From: an uncultured Kushneria sp. | GTDB taxonomy: Bacteria > Pseudomonadota > Gammaproteobacteria > Pseudomonadales > Halomonadaceae | Assembly (NCBI RefSeq): GCF_947497025.1 | Contig: NZ_CANMFC010000003.1 | Span: forward strand, 248,001-312,000 | Direction of reading: 5' to 3' | DNA: 64,000 bases | Part shown: piece after piece, positions 1 through 9,046 of the stretch | Layout of the letters: every line of letters starts with the position of its first letter | Numbering within the stretch: position 1 is the stretch's first letter | Position numbers and translations under genes: made by a program | The notes under the pieces: generated by a model | What the model was told of the DNA's origin: nothing | Seen by the model: the letters and a program-made list of their open reading frames with translations, nothing else | Database searches by the model: none

Positions 1-1005
<1,005 letters not shown>

Positions 1006-1136
1006 GCCATTCTCCCCTAGTAATGGTTTATTACCCCCACGATGTTTCTCTGTACCATGAGCGGGTGACACATCTGGTGATATCAAGGATGTTTGGAGAT
1101 ATTTTCTTGTCCGGACCTTAAAAATTTAAGCGACAA

Positions 1137-1166
1137 TTGCTGATTTTGCAGCCGTATTTTTATAAA
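1137..1166 (+). promoter_or_regulatory. Candidate sigma-70 promoter for the gene at 1207
   Basis: TTGCTG (1137-1142) and TATAAA (1161-1166) are separated by 18 bases, and transcription would start about 35 bases before the start codon at 1207. The match is by eye only. The same 200-base region must also hold the cfa promoter on the other strand, which I could not place. Confidence 0.4.
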
Positions 1167-1206
1167 CGATGTTTACGTTGCCAGCATCTTTCTGGAGGGA
1201 AGTGTC

Positions 1207-1545
1207 ATGAAGGTTATGGTAGATCTATGTGTGGTGCCACTCGGGGTAGGTGTTTCGGTAGGGACTTACGTGTCGGCCTGCCAGGAGGTGATCGAGCAGG
1301 CGGGTCTTTCGCATCAGATGCATGCCTATGGCACCAACATCGAAGGGGAGTGGGAGGCTGTTTTCGAGGCGGTCAGGCGCTGTCACGAAGTCGTGCATGA
1401 CCTGGGGGCGCCCAGGATTACGACCTCCATGCGCATCGGCACTCGAACGGATCGTGAGCAGAGCATGTCCGACAAGATCGAAAGTGTGCAGGCGATTCGA
1501 CAACGCGGGAAAAGCGGGATCAGTGACAGCGCAGGGTCAGCGTAG
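1207..1545 (+). CDS. MTH1187/YqgV-family (DUF77) thiamine-binding-fold protein
   Basis: A 112-residue single-domain protein of the MTH1187/YkoF-like ferredoxin fold, whose members bind thiamine or its precursor and may supply it to transporters or buffer it. Visible family features are the N-terminal strand MKVMVDLCVVPLG, the central HAYGTNIEGEW and the late TTSMRIGTR strand. The C-terminal 15 residues (Gly/Ser-rich) go beyond the usual ~100-residue domain. GGAGG stands just upstream of the ATG. The last 26 bases overlap the convergent lipoprotein gene at 1520. No thiamine pathway gene is next to it, so the physiological role is inferred from the family alone. Confidence 0.8.
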   Translation: MKVMVDLCVVPLGVGVSVGTYVSACQEVIEQAGLSHQMHAYGTNIEGEWEAVFEAVRRCHEVVHDLGAPRITTSMRIGTRTDREQSMSDKIESVQAIRQRGKSGISDSAGSA

Positions 1546-1876
1546 TGCGCCAGATGTCGCCTTCCAATGTGGCCGCTTCAAGGGCATCCGTGGTGGAGCG
1601 TGCAATCGGGGCGTCATCCAGGGTGGCCATGGCCGGTGGCGTGGTCTGCATGTCCACCATGCTGGCCTGTCGGCCGCCGCGTGACAGACACAAATGTTGC
1701 CCGGTCTCCATGGCATTGGCCCGAGCAGTGGGCTCATCCGTGGCGCCGGCGGTAACGACCAGCGTATCTTTTTCCTGACTGTCCTGCAAAACAGTGCCGC
1801 AGGCTGTCAGCAGGCCGGACAGTAGTAGCATACTGGCGCAGGTGCCTGCAGATTTCAGTACGGGAGAAAAACGCAT
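1520..1876 (-). CDS. Small lipoprotein, function unknown
   Basis: A 118-residue protein with a clear lipoprotein signal: a positively charged start, a leucine-rich core and the lipobox LLTAC, which puts the lipid-modified cysteine at residue 26. The mature part carries two further cysteines (in HLCLSRGG and at the C-terminal RCH) that could pair. I do not recognise the family. It begins 2 bases after the argP stop codon, so it is probably cotranscribed with argP. Its 3' end overlaps the convergent gene at 1207. Confidence 0.7.
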   Translation of the reverse strand: MRFSPVLKSAGTCASMLLLSGLLTACGTVLQDSQEKDTLVVTAGATDEPTARANAMETGQHLCLSRGGRQASMVDMQTTPPAMATLDDAPIARSTTDALEAATLEGDIWRTTLTLRCH

Positions 1877-1878
1877 GG

Positions 1879-2793
1879 TCAGAGCACTCCCGAGGGGTTT
1901 TCAAAACCCTCAAGGTCGGTTAGCCAGCGCTGCGAATGCTGGGTCAAATGCTGGGTCAACAATTCCAGAATATTCCCACCCTGGCGCCAGTAATGCCAGT
2001 AGAGCGGCACGATAACGTCAGAACTGGTTTCAAGATCGACCAGTTCGCCTCTCTCGATGGCGGTCTGTGCCTGAATTTCGGGCACTAGGCCATAGCCGAT
2101 GCCGGATCGAATCATCTGATAGAAACCTTCTGAAGAAGGGCACAGGTGATGCGGGAAAGGTACGGTCACGCCGTGGTTGGCAATGTAGCGTTGCTGTAGC
2201 CGATCGTCGGGGCCAAAGACCACGGCCGGTGCTTCTGCCAGCGCGATGCGATCCAGCCCGTTGGGGAAATAGCGTTTCATGAAATCAGGGGTAGCCAGTG
2301 GTCGGTAGCGCATGCCGCCCAGCGGACGCGCGCGGGCGCCCTGAATCGAGCGTGGCGTCATGCACAGGCAGGCAGCCACTTCACCGTCGCGCATGCGCTT
2401 GAGCGCTGTTTCCTGATCCTCGACAACCAGATCGAACATGACCCGGTGGTCACGAAAGAAATCTTCGACGGCTTCAGCCCACCAGGTGGCCAGACTATCC
2501 GCATTAAGGGCAATACGAAGCCGCTGTTCGCGATCACCCAGCGAAGGCACGTAATCGAGCAGATCATGCTCCAGCAGTCGAACCTGCTGAATATGATTAA
2601 GAAGCCGTTTCCCTAGACCGGTGGGGGCAATGCGGGGAGCGCGAATCAGGACCGGCTGACCCAGGCGAGCCTCCAACAGCTTGATTCTCTGCGATACGGC
2701 GGATTGGGTCAGGCCCAATACCTGTGCACCGCGTTCAAATCCAGCCTGGTCTACAACGGCGCCAAGCGCCTCAAGAAGTTTATAGTCGAGCAT
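1879..2793 (-). CDS. argP: LysR-family transcriptional regulator ArgP
   Basis: A 304-residue LysR regulator. The N-terminal winged helix contains FERGAQVLGLTQSAVSQRIK, very close to E. coli ArgP, and the effector domain has the ArgP-typical NADSLATWW and KRYFPNG segments. In E. coli ArgP activates the arginine exporter argO and other lysine/arginine-responsive genes. No argO/lysE-type exporter is adjacent here. A TTG start 12 bases upstream is open, but ATG at 2793 has a GGCAGG site in front and matches the usual N-terminus. It precedes the lipoprotein gene at 1520 by 2 bases. The effector is inferred from the family. Confidence 0.88.
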   Translation of the reverse strand: MLDYKLLEALGAVVDQAGFERGAQVLGLTQSAVSQRIKLLEARLGQPVLIRAPRIAPTGLGKRLLNHIQQVRLLEHDLLDYVPSLGDREQRLRIALNADSLATWWAEAVEDFFRDHRVMFDLVVEDQETALKRMRDGEVAACLCMTPRSIQGARARPLGGMRYRPLATPDFMKRYFPNGLDRIALAEAPAVVFGPDDRLQQRYIANHGVTVPFPHHLCPSSEGFYQMIRSGIGYGLVPEIQAQTAIERGELVDLETSSDVIVPLYWHYWRQGGNILELLTQHLTQHSQRWLTDLEGFENPSGVL

Positions 2794-2834
2794 AACGCCT
2801 GCCAAGCCGCTTTATATAGTGTTTTCATCCAACA

Positions 2835-2851
2835 GCTCTATAGAGTAGAGC
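2835..2851. promoter_or_regulatory. Short dyad upstream of argP
   Basis: GCTCTA (2835-2840) and TAGAGC (2846-2851) form a perfect inverted repeat around a 5-base centre, about 40 bases upstream of the argP start. It could be an operator, for instance for ArgP autoregulation, but it does not follow the T-N11-A LysR pattern closely. Weak evidence. Confidence 0.25.
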
Positions 2852-3041
2852 ATGCAATATGTAGCTGCTCATGAGCACAGCCCAAAAACGCTATCCCATA
2901 GCCTCCTCATGGAGAGCAACGCGGGAAGCGGCAGGGATGTGCGTGAGCACATGACATATTGCCATGGGCATGTCAGTCGACAGAGACAGGCCTTTGGTCC
3001 GAGCAGGTCGGGGGCATCTAGGGCAACAAGTGACCGAGGTA

Positions 3042-3809
3042 TCAGTTTGTTTTTGCCGATGACGCGTCAATCGACCAGTTGACCAGCACGCCGGCATCCA
3101 CGCTGATAGTGCCCGGCGTATAAGTGGCGCTGTCGGCTTGCTCACTGCGTGCCGTGGCCATCATCATCGGGCGAAACACTGGTGAGCGGGTTTCCTGGAT
3201 ACGCTCGACATCGCCCAGTGTCACGGACAGGGCTCCGGCCATCAGCTCTGCCTTCTGGTGAGCCCGTGCCAGCGCCTGTTTCAGCGCCTTGTCCTCAACG
3301 CCTTCCCGGTCGCTGACGTCGTAACGAATGCCTTCCAGGCGATCAATTCCGTTGGCAAACAGCGCATCAATGATCCCGGGCAGCGCTGTCAGGTCATTGA
3401 TGTCAATATCGAGATTGCGCTGGACAATCACCCGCTCACGCAAGGGGGCGGCCTGATCATCGCCCTGTAGCTGCTGTTCGTTGTATACGCTCAGGTTGCC
3501 GGCATGAAGATGGTCACTATCGATGCCCATCTTGCGAAGGGCATTGATGACCGCGGTGCTGCGTTTTTCCAGCTTCTCGCGCGCTTTGGCCGTATCATCA
3601 CCGTTGCGCTCGCTGCCCATCTCGACCAGAGGTGTTGCTTCAACCAGTACCGCATTGAGCGTGGCGCGATCAGGCAATACATCGATGCTGGCACTAGCCT
3701 GTACTTCAATCTGTCTGGAAGAGGGGGTCTCTGCCGCCGTGACCGGAAGCGCGGGAAGACTCAGGGCAAGCAGGGCCAGGAGCGTCGGGAGGCGCAGTGA
3801 AATAGACAT
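3042..3809 (-). CDS. SIMPL-domain (DUF541) periplasmic protein
   Basis: 255 residues: a cleavable signal peptide (about 1-26, ending in VTAAE) followed by one SIMPL/DUF541 domain. The opening strand IEVQASASIDVLPDRATLNA and the later YDVSDREGVEDKALKQALARAHQKAE region are typical. Members such as E. coli YggE lie in the periplasm or outer surface and are linked to oxidative-stress protection, but no biochemical activity is agreed. It is monocistronic, and a hairpin precedes its ribosome-binding site (3834-3862). The family call is firm; the function is not known. Confidence 0.85.
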   Translation of the reverse strand: MSISLRLPTLLALLALSLPALPVTAAETPSSRQIEVQASASIDVLPDRATLNAVLVEATPLVEMGSERNGDDTAKAREKLEKRSTAVINALRKMGIDSDHLHAGNLSVYNEQQLQGDDQAAPLRERVIVQRNLDIDINDLTALPGIIDALFANGIDRLEGIRYDVSDREGVEDKALKQALARAHQKAELMAGALSVTLGDVERIQETRSPVFRPMMMATARSEQADSATYTPGTISVDAGVLVNWSIDASSAKTN

Positions 3810-3833
3810 TGGGTTGAGACTCCATAAAAGGCG

Positions 3834-3862
3834 CCGTCATCGCGACTAAAGGGCGATGACGG
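3834..3862 (-). promoter_or_regulatory. Hairpin in the leader of the SIMPL gene
   Basis: Perfect 10-base arms CCGTCATCGC (3834-3843) and GCGATGACGG (3853-3862) lie 24 bases before the start codon at 3809. Read on the minus strand the stem is followed by GCGCCTTTTATGG, which resembles a short terminator placed directly before the ribosome-binding site. It could be a leader attenuator, or the terminator of an upstream transcript that I cannot identify. Confidence 0.4.
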
Positions 3863-4093
3863 TGTCAAAAGTGATCTGAAATGACCCTGGAGGACAATAC
3901 TGCGTGGGATAGTAAAGAGGCTGTAGCGTGAAGTACAACGCTCTTTATACAGCATGCCTTAATGTAACCAGAAAAAGGCCCTGTCGAGCCGGCGTAATAT
4001 TTGCCTCATCAAGGAAGCAGGATCATGATGAACACGGCGGACACCGCCCCATACCACGCTCCCTTTTTTGATCAGTCAGGACAAACCATCAGG

Positions 4094-5200
4094 ATGCATT
4101 TGAGTAAACAATGGCTTGCCGGCCTCGCACTGGGTGTCTTTTCACTGTCGGCGCAGGCGGACATTACGGTACATGATATCGAAGGCAGGGAGGTCACCCT
4201 TGAGAAGCCGGCGGAGAATATTGTGCTGGCCGAAGGGCGTCAGCTGATCGCATTGTCGCTATTGGACAAGGATCCAGTGCACTGGCTGCTGGGCTGGGGC
4301 AGTGATATGAAACGCTCCCCCGAACTCTATGAGATCTATCACCAGCGTGCACCGGAGCTTGATGATTTGCCCATTGTGGGAGACGGCCCCGGCCCGGGCA
4401 GCATCTCGGTAGAAAAGATCATCTCGATGAATCCTGACGCTGTTGTGCTGAGCCGCTCGCAAATCCCGGTCTCTCAGGGGCAGGAGCTCATGCATCAATT
4501 GGATGCGGCAGGTATTCCGGTCGTGTTTATCGATTTCGCAACCGATCCGCTGGATGACACCGTGCCCAGCCTGCGGGCGCTGGGGACGCTGCTTGGTCGC
4601 GAGGATCAGGCAGAGCGCTATATCAGCTTCTATGAGAAAAAGCGTCAGGCCGTACTGGATCGAGTAGGGAAGGTATCGGAAGCCGACAGGCCCACGGTCA
4701 TGATCGAAGCCCATGCCGGCATGAACGAGTGCTGTAACTCTCCCGGACAGGGCAGCTTTGATTATTTCGCCAAACGACTGAACGTGGACAATATTGGCGC
4801 TGACGTGCTCAAGGGCAAAAGCGGGCGGATCGACCCCGAATATGTCCTGACGCGTGACCCCGATGTCTATATTGCTACTGGGGGAGGCTATCTGCGCCGC
4901 GTCAACGGTCTGGTACTGGGGCCGGATGTGAGTGAAAGCGACGCCAGACAATCCCTGAAGCACATCCTTGAGCGCCCCCTGATCGGCCATTTAAGCGCTG
5001 TTGAAAACGGCCGGGTGCACGGTTTGTATCATCATCTCATCAACACGCCGCTCAATATTCTGGTGCTCGAAGAGATGGCCAAATGGAGCTATCCAGAGCG
5101 CTTTCAAAATATTGATGCCCATCAAACGCTTGAAGATATCAACGAGCATTACATCAGTGACCCGTTCACGGGCTTGCTCTGGGTTGATCTGAAAGGATAG
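4094..5200 (+). CDS. Periplasmic substrate-binding protein of a metal-chelate (siderophore/cobalamin-type) ABC transporter
   Basis: A class III (BtuF/FepB/FhuD-like) binding protein. With ATG at 4094 it has a textbook signal peptide ending SLSAQA before DITVHDIEGREVTL, and the mature part has two lobes (GDGPGPGSISVEKIISMNPDAVV and later RDPDVYIATGGGYL). 368 residues. An in-frame ATG at 4025 has the better ribosome-binding site (AAGGA) but would put 23 residues before the signal peptide, so the true start is uncertain. No permease or ATPase genes are adjacent. The convergent neighbour is cobO, which hints at corrinoid, but haem or siderophore ligands are equally compatible with the sequence. 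Confidence 0.8.
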   Translation: MHLSKQWLAGLALGVFSLSAQADITVHDIEGREVTLEKPAENIVLAEGRQLIALSLLDKDPVHWLLGWGSDMKRSPELYEIYHQRAPELDDLPIVGDGPGPGSISVEKIISMNPDAVVLSRSQIPVSQGQELMHQLDAAGIPVVFIDFATDPLDDTVPSLRALGTLLGREDQAERYISFYEKKRQAVLDRVGKVSEADRPTVMIEAHAGMNECCNSPGQGSFDYFAKRLNVDNIGADVLKGKSGRIDPEYVLTRDPDVYIATGGGYLRRVNGLVLGPDVSESDARQSLKHILERPLIGHLSAVENGRVHGLYHHLINTPLNILVLEEMAKWSYPERFQNIDAHQTLEDINEHYISDPFTGLLWVDLKG

Positions 5201-5227
5201 AGCGGCCCGCTGCATGGGGGCATGGTG

Positions 5228-5836
5228 TTAGTAATCGAGGCCGCGTCGTGCCTTCAGCCCGTTGTTGAAGGCATGGCGGGTCTCCTGCATTTCGGTGATG
5301 GTGTCGGCCATGGCCATCAGCCCGCGATGGGCATTGCGACCGGTAATGATGACACTCTGCTCGGTCGGGCGGTCATGCAGGGCAGTCTTCACCGACTCGA
5401 TATCGAGATAGCCGAATTTCAGCATATAGGTGATCTCGTCGAGCACGACCAGATAGATCGTCGGGTCGTTCAGCATTTGACAGGCGTGCTGCCAGACTGC
5501 TTCACAGGCCTGGCGATCGGTCTCGCGGTTTTGGGTCTCCCACGTGAAACCGGTGCCCATGGTGGCGACCTGCAGGTTCGGATCTTCCTGCAGGCGTTCA
5601 CGCTCGCCGCACTCCCATTCACCCTTGATAAACTGAATGACTCCCACGCCATAGCCATAGCCCAGTGCCCGGGTCACCGTGCCCCAGGCCGCGGTGGTCT
5701 TGCCCTTGCCGTTACCGGTGAAGATCAGCAGCTGCCCGCGTTCCTCGCTGGCACTGGCGACCCGCTCATCCACGTGGTTTTTCAGTTTTTCCATGGCGCG
5801 CTGATGGCGCGCCTGGCGTTGGTCGTCGTTGCTCAT
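5228..5836 (-). CDS. cobO: Corrinoid adenosyltransferase (CobO/BtuR type)
   Basis: Transfers the 5'-deoxyadenosyl group of ATP to reduced cobalt in corrinoids, the last activation step towards coenzyme B12. 202 residues, the normal length. The P-loop is FTGNGKGKTTAAWG (about residues 39-52), followed by QFIKGEW and the acidic VVLDEITYM. AGGAC precedes the ATG. It starts 42 bases after nupC ends on the same strand. No de novo cobalamin pathway genes are in the window, so it may serve salvage. No cobalamin riboswitch was found in front of it or of the neighbouring binding protein. Confidence 0.92.
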   Translation of the reverse strand: MSNDDQRQARHQRAMEKLKNHVDERVASASEERGQLLIFTGNGKGKTTAAWGTVTRALGYGYGVGVIQFIKGEWECGERERLQEDPNLQVATMGTGFTWETQNRETDRQACEAVWQHACQMLNDPTIYLVVLDEITYMLKFGYLDIESVKTALHDRPTEQSVIITGRNAHRGLMAMADTITEMQETRHAFNNGLKARRGLDY

Positions 5837-5878
5837 GTCATAGCGTCCTGTCGTGAAAACGTGTTGGCGGTCATGTTC

Positions 5879-7099
5879 CTACAGTGACAGAAACAGGCCC
5901 GCAAGCGAGGCGCTCATCAGATTGGAAAGCGTGCCGGCCAGAATCGCTTTTGGGCCGAGCCGGGCTACATCACCACGACGGGAGGGCGCCATGACGGCCA
6001 GTCCGCCCATCAAAATGGCGATCGAGGAGATGTTGGCAAAGCCGCACAGCGCAAAGGTGATAATGGCCTGCGTATGCTCGCTGAGGGTGCCTTCAAAGCC
6101 TGTAAATGAGGCAAAGGCGACAAATTCATTGAGAATCGTTTTCTGACCAATGAAATTGCCGGCCGCCACGGCCTCCGACCACGGCACGCCGATCAGCCAG
6201 GCCACGGGGGAGAAGATATAGCCCAGAATCAGCTGAAGGGTAAGATCTTCAAAACCGAACAGGCCGCCAATGCCGGTCAAAATGGCATTGGCCAGCGCAA
6301 TCAGGCTGACAAAGGCCAGCAGCATGCCGCCCACATTGAGGGCCAGCTGTACCCCGGTGCTGGCACCGGTCGCCGCGGCATCAATCACGTTGGCCAGCTT
6401 TTCATCGTTTTCAGCGGTGGAAACGTTGGTGTCATGCTGTGGCGTGTCGGTTTCCGGCAGCATCATCTTGGCCATCAAAAGCCCGCCGGGCGCCGACATG
6501 AAAGAGGCGGCAATCAGATATTGAAGGTTGACCCCCATGGCGGCATAACCGGCCAGCACGCCCCCGGCCACACTGGCAAGGCCGCCGACCATGACGGCGA
6601 AAAGCTCCGAACGGGTCATGTTGGCGATGAAGGGCCGAATCACCAGCGGTGCCTCTGTCTGACCGACAAAGATGTTGGCCGCCGCGGACAGGGATTCCGG
6701 TCGGCTGGTACCCATCAGCTTTTGGATGCCGCCGCCGAGTATGTTGACCACCCAGCGCATGATGCCCACGTAATAAAGCACGGAGACCAGCGAGGAGAAA
6801 AAGACAATGACCGAAAGCACCTGTATGGCAAAGATAAAGCCATTGTTGCCACCGGCCAGCGAGCCGAACAGAAACTCGATGCCATCGCCGGCGCTGTCAA
6901 TGACCGCCTGAACGCCGCCCGACATGCCCAGTAGAATGCTCTGGCCTACCGGAACATAAAGAACAAACAGGGCAAAGCCCGCCTGCAGGACAAAGGCCCA
7001 GAAAACGGTGCGAAAACGAATGGCGCGGCGATTTTCGGAAAAGATAAAGGCGACGGTCAGCACGAACACGATGCCGATCAGTCCCATCAGAATTTGCAT
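5879..7099 (-). CDS. nupC: Concentrative nucleoside transporter, NupC family
   Basis: A cation-coupled importer of nucleosides in the inner membrane (CNT family). 406 residues from ATG at 7099; an upstream open stretch to 7225 is not membrane-like. The order of hydrophobic segments and the family signatures FVGQTEAPLVIRPF, SAPGGLLMAKMM, LNEFVAFASF and ALCGFANISSI are all present. A GGGAG site precedes the ATG. It lies upstream of cobO on the same strand and is divergent from the BCCT gene. Coupling to Na+ rather than H+ would be expected in a halophile but cannot be read from the sequence. Confidence 0.9.
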   Translation of the reverse strand: MQILMGLIGIVFVLTVAFIFSENRRAIRFRTVFWAFVLQAGFALFVLYVPVGQSILLGMSGGVQAVIDSAGDGIEFLFGSLAGGNNGFIFAIQVLSVIVFFSSLVSVLYYVGIMRWVVNILGGGIQKLMGTSRPESLSAAANIFVGQTEAPLVIRPFIANMTRSELFAVMVGGLASVAGGVLAGYAAMGVNLQYLIAASFMSAPGGLLMAKMMLPETDTPQHDTNVSTAENDEKLANVIDAAATGASTGVQLALNVGGMLLAFVSLIALANAILTGIGGLFGFEDLTLQLILGYIFSPVAWLIGVPWSEAVAAGNFIGQKTILNEFVAFASFTGFEGTLSEHTQAIITFALCGFANISSIAILMGGLAVMAPSRRGDVARLGPKAILAGTLSNLMSASLAGLFLSL

Positions 7100-7356
7100 G
7101 TTCAGCAACTCCCGGTATGTATTGTTGATTGTTCCAGGAAACAACGCGCTCCCGTGTCGCCCGGGCGCTTGCGTATTGTCCGGACGCTTTGGCGCACACC
7201 TTACCAGATTGAAGCCCGAGCGCACGGGCCGTCATCGCCAGGAAAAGCAGAGCCGCATAACGGCATGGAATTATGGCCGGATTTAAAATTTGAATATACC
7301 TGAAGATCACGGATTGGTAGGGTGAGCACCTTTGATTCCAATGGTGACCCTCCTTC

Positions 7357-8916
7357 ATGTCCTCCTCCGACTCCGCTCGAGTGCGCGGTCAACGTATCGT
7401 ATTTGCACTTAGTGGCGGCCTGCTTGTGCTGTTTGTGGTCGCAGCACTCATTGATATCGATAAGGTCAGTAGTTTGATTGATACCGCCTTTGGCTGGTCA
7501 ACCTACTGGTTTGGTGCCTACTGGCAGCTGTGGATGCTGCTCAATCTGGTGATCGCTCTGGCACTGGCGCTGACACGCTATGGCGATGTGCGTTTGGGTG
7601 GCAACGACAGCGAAGTCACCATGTCGACCTTTAACTGGCATGCGGTCATTCTTTGCGCTCTATTGGGTGGTGGCGGCGTGTTCTGGTCGACGGCCGAACC
7701 CATCTATCACTTCATGTCCACGCCGCCGGCCTTTGACGGTGTCGAAAGCACCACACCGTCGGCAATCGGCCCGGCGCTGGCGCAGGGCTTTTTCCACTGG
7801 GGCTTCAGCGCCTGGGCCTGTCTGGGCACGCTGTCAGCGCTGGTCATGATCCATGCCCACTATCACGGCGGTATTCGATTGCGCCCGCGTGCGCTTTTGT
7901 ACCCCTTTCTGGGGCAGAAGGTGGAAACGCACTGGCTGGGGATCGTGGCCGATGTGATCTGCATTCTCGGGGTCGCCGCCGGCACCATCGGTCCCATCGG
8001 GTTTCTGGCCACCCAGCTGGCCTATTCCTTCAATACGCTGTTTGGCTGGGCCGATAGCTACGTCCTGCAGCTGGCCATTCTGGGCGGGCTGGTCGTGATC
8101 TATACGCTGTCGGCCGCCACTGGACTTTCCCGCGGCATCCAGTGGCTTTCCAACTGCAACGTCTGGATCGTGCTGGCGCTGTTTATGCTGATCATGGTGG
8201 CAGGCCCGGGTACCTTCATCGTTCACTCCATGATGGAGGGCTTTGCCAGCTATCTGGATCATTTCATCGACATGTCATTACTGCGGGGCAGTGAAAACGA
8301 GGCCTGGCTGGGCCAGTGGACGCTCTTTTTCTGGGGCTGGTTTATCAGTTTCGTACCTTCCATGGCGATGTTTGTGGCACGTATTTCGAAGGGCAGGACG
8401 CTGCGGGAACTGGTGATTGCGCTGGCCATTACCGCACCGATTGCGACCAATATCTGGTTTGCAACGCTGGGCGGTTCGGGCATTTTCTATGAGCTGCAAA
8501 ACCCGGGCAGCGTATCGGACTCCCTGACGGCCGGCGGTCTGCCTGCCGCGCTGCTGGCGGTGACCAGCCAGCTGCCGCTGGCGTTCATTATCGTTCCGGC
8601 GTTTCTGGTGCTGACGACAATCTTTGTGGCCACGACCGGTGACTCGATGGCCTATGCCATTGCCATGTCGGTCACCGGTGATGCCAGACCCTCGGCATTT
8701 GTGCGCATTTTCTGGGCCATTTCCTTTGGCGTTGTGGCAGCGCTGCTGCTGATGATGGGACAGGGCGGCATCGATGCGTTGCAGTCCGTGATCGTGATTG
8801 CGGCCGTGCCGGTATCGCTGCTGCTGCTGCCCCTGCTGTGGACCGGGCCGAGAGCGGCCTATGCCATGGCACGTGAGCAGGGCATAGCCACCGAGAAACG
8901 TCCCGAGAGCGCATGA
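7357..8916 (+). CDS. BCCT-family betaine/choline/carnitine-type transporter
   Basis: 519 residues with about 12 membrane segments. The family core is clear: FWSTAEPIYHF in the third helix region, the signature FFWGWFISFVPSMAMFVARISKGRT near residue 325, and TTGDSMAYAIA near residue 430. BCCT proteins take up quaternary ammonium or related osmolytes with Na+ or H+, so osmoprotection is the likely role. The N-terminus is short and lacks a BetT-like extended C-terminus. No clear ribosome-binding site precedes the ATG, but no other in-frame start is available. The actual substrate is not deducible. Confidence 0.87.
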   Translation: MSSSDSARVRGQRIVFALSGGLLVLFVVAALIDIDKVSSLIDTAFGWSTYWFGAYWQLWMLLNLVIALALALTRYGDVRLGGNDSEVTMSTFNWHAVILCALLGGGGVFWSTAEPIYHFMSTPPAFDGVESTTPSAIGPALAQGFFHWGFSAWACLGTLSALVMIHAHYHGGIRLRPRALLYPFLGQKVETHWLGIVADVICILGVAAGTIGPIGFLATQLAYSFNTLFGWADSYVLQLAILGGLVVIYTLSAATGLSRGIQWLSNCNVWIVLALFMLIMVAGPGTFIVHSMMEGFASYLDHFIDMSLLRGSENEAWLGQWTLFFWGWFISFVPSMAMFVARISKGRTLRELVIALAITAPIATNIWFATLGGSGIFYELQNPGSVSDSLTAGGLPAALLAVTSQLPLAFIIVPAFLVLTTIFVATTGDSMAYAIAMSVTGDARPSAFVRIFWAISFGVVAALLLMMGQGGIDALQSVIVIAAVPVSLLLLPLLWTGPRAAYAMAREQGIATEKRPESA

Positions 8917-8952
8917 TCGAATACACGGCAATGTTGTGTTGTCGTCATGAAC

Positions 8953-8981
8953 AAAGCCCCGCAAATTGCGGGGCTTTTTTT
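8953..8981 (+). terminator. Rho-independent terminator after the BCCT gene
   Basis: AAAGCCCCGC (8953-8962), a five-base loop and GCGGGGCTTT with a run of seven T. It stands 37 bases after the stop codon. The flanking A-run also allows action on the other strand. Confidence 0.9.
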
Positions 8982-9046
8982 GTGTCACAGAGCTTGATGG
9001 ACGGGGATGTTGAACCATGTGCGCGGGTGTCTGCCGCCGCGCTGGA

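Noticed and set aside
2852-3082. Plus-strand open frame between argP and the SIMPL gene
   Set aside because: It lacks a ribosome-binding site, overlaps the SIMPL gene and has no recognisable domain.
3863-4024. Cobalamin riboswitch ahead of the binding protein
   Set aside because: No B12-box-like sequence or multi-arm fold could be made out; the same is true of the 42 bases before cobO.
6897-7358. Minus-strand open frame with a strong GGAGG before its ATG, overlapping nupC
   Set aside because: It runs through the nupC 5' end in another frame and its translation is basic and cysteine-rich without any domain. The purine-rich start is chance at the BCCT start site.
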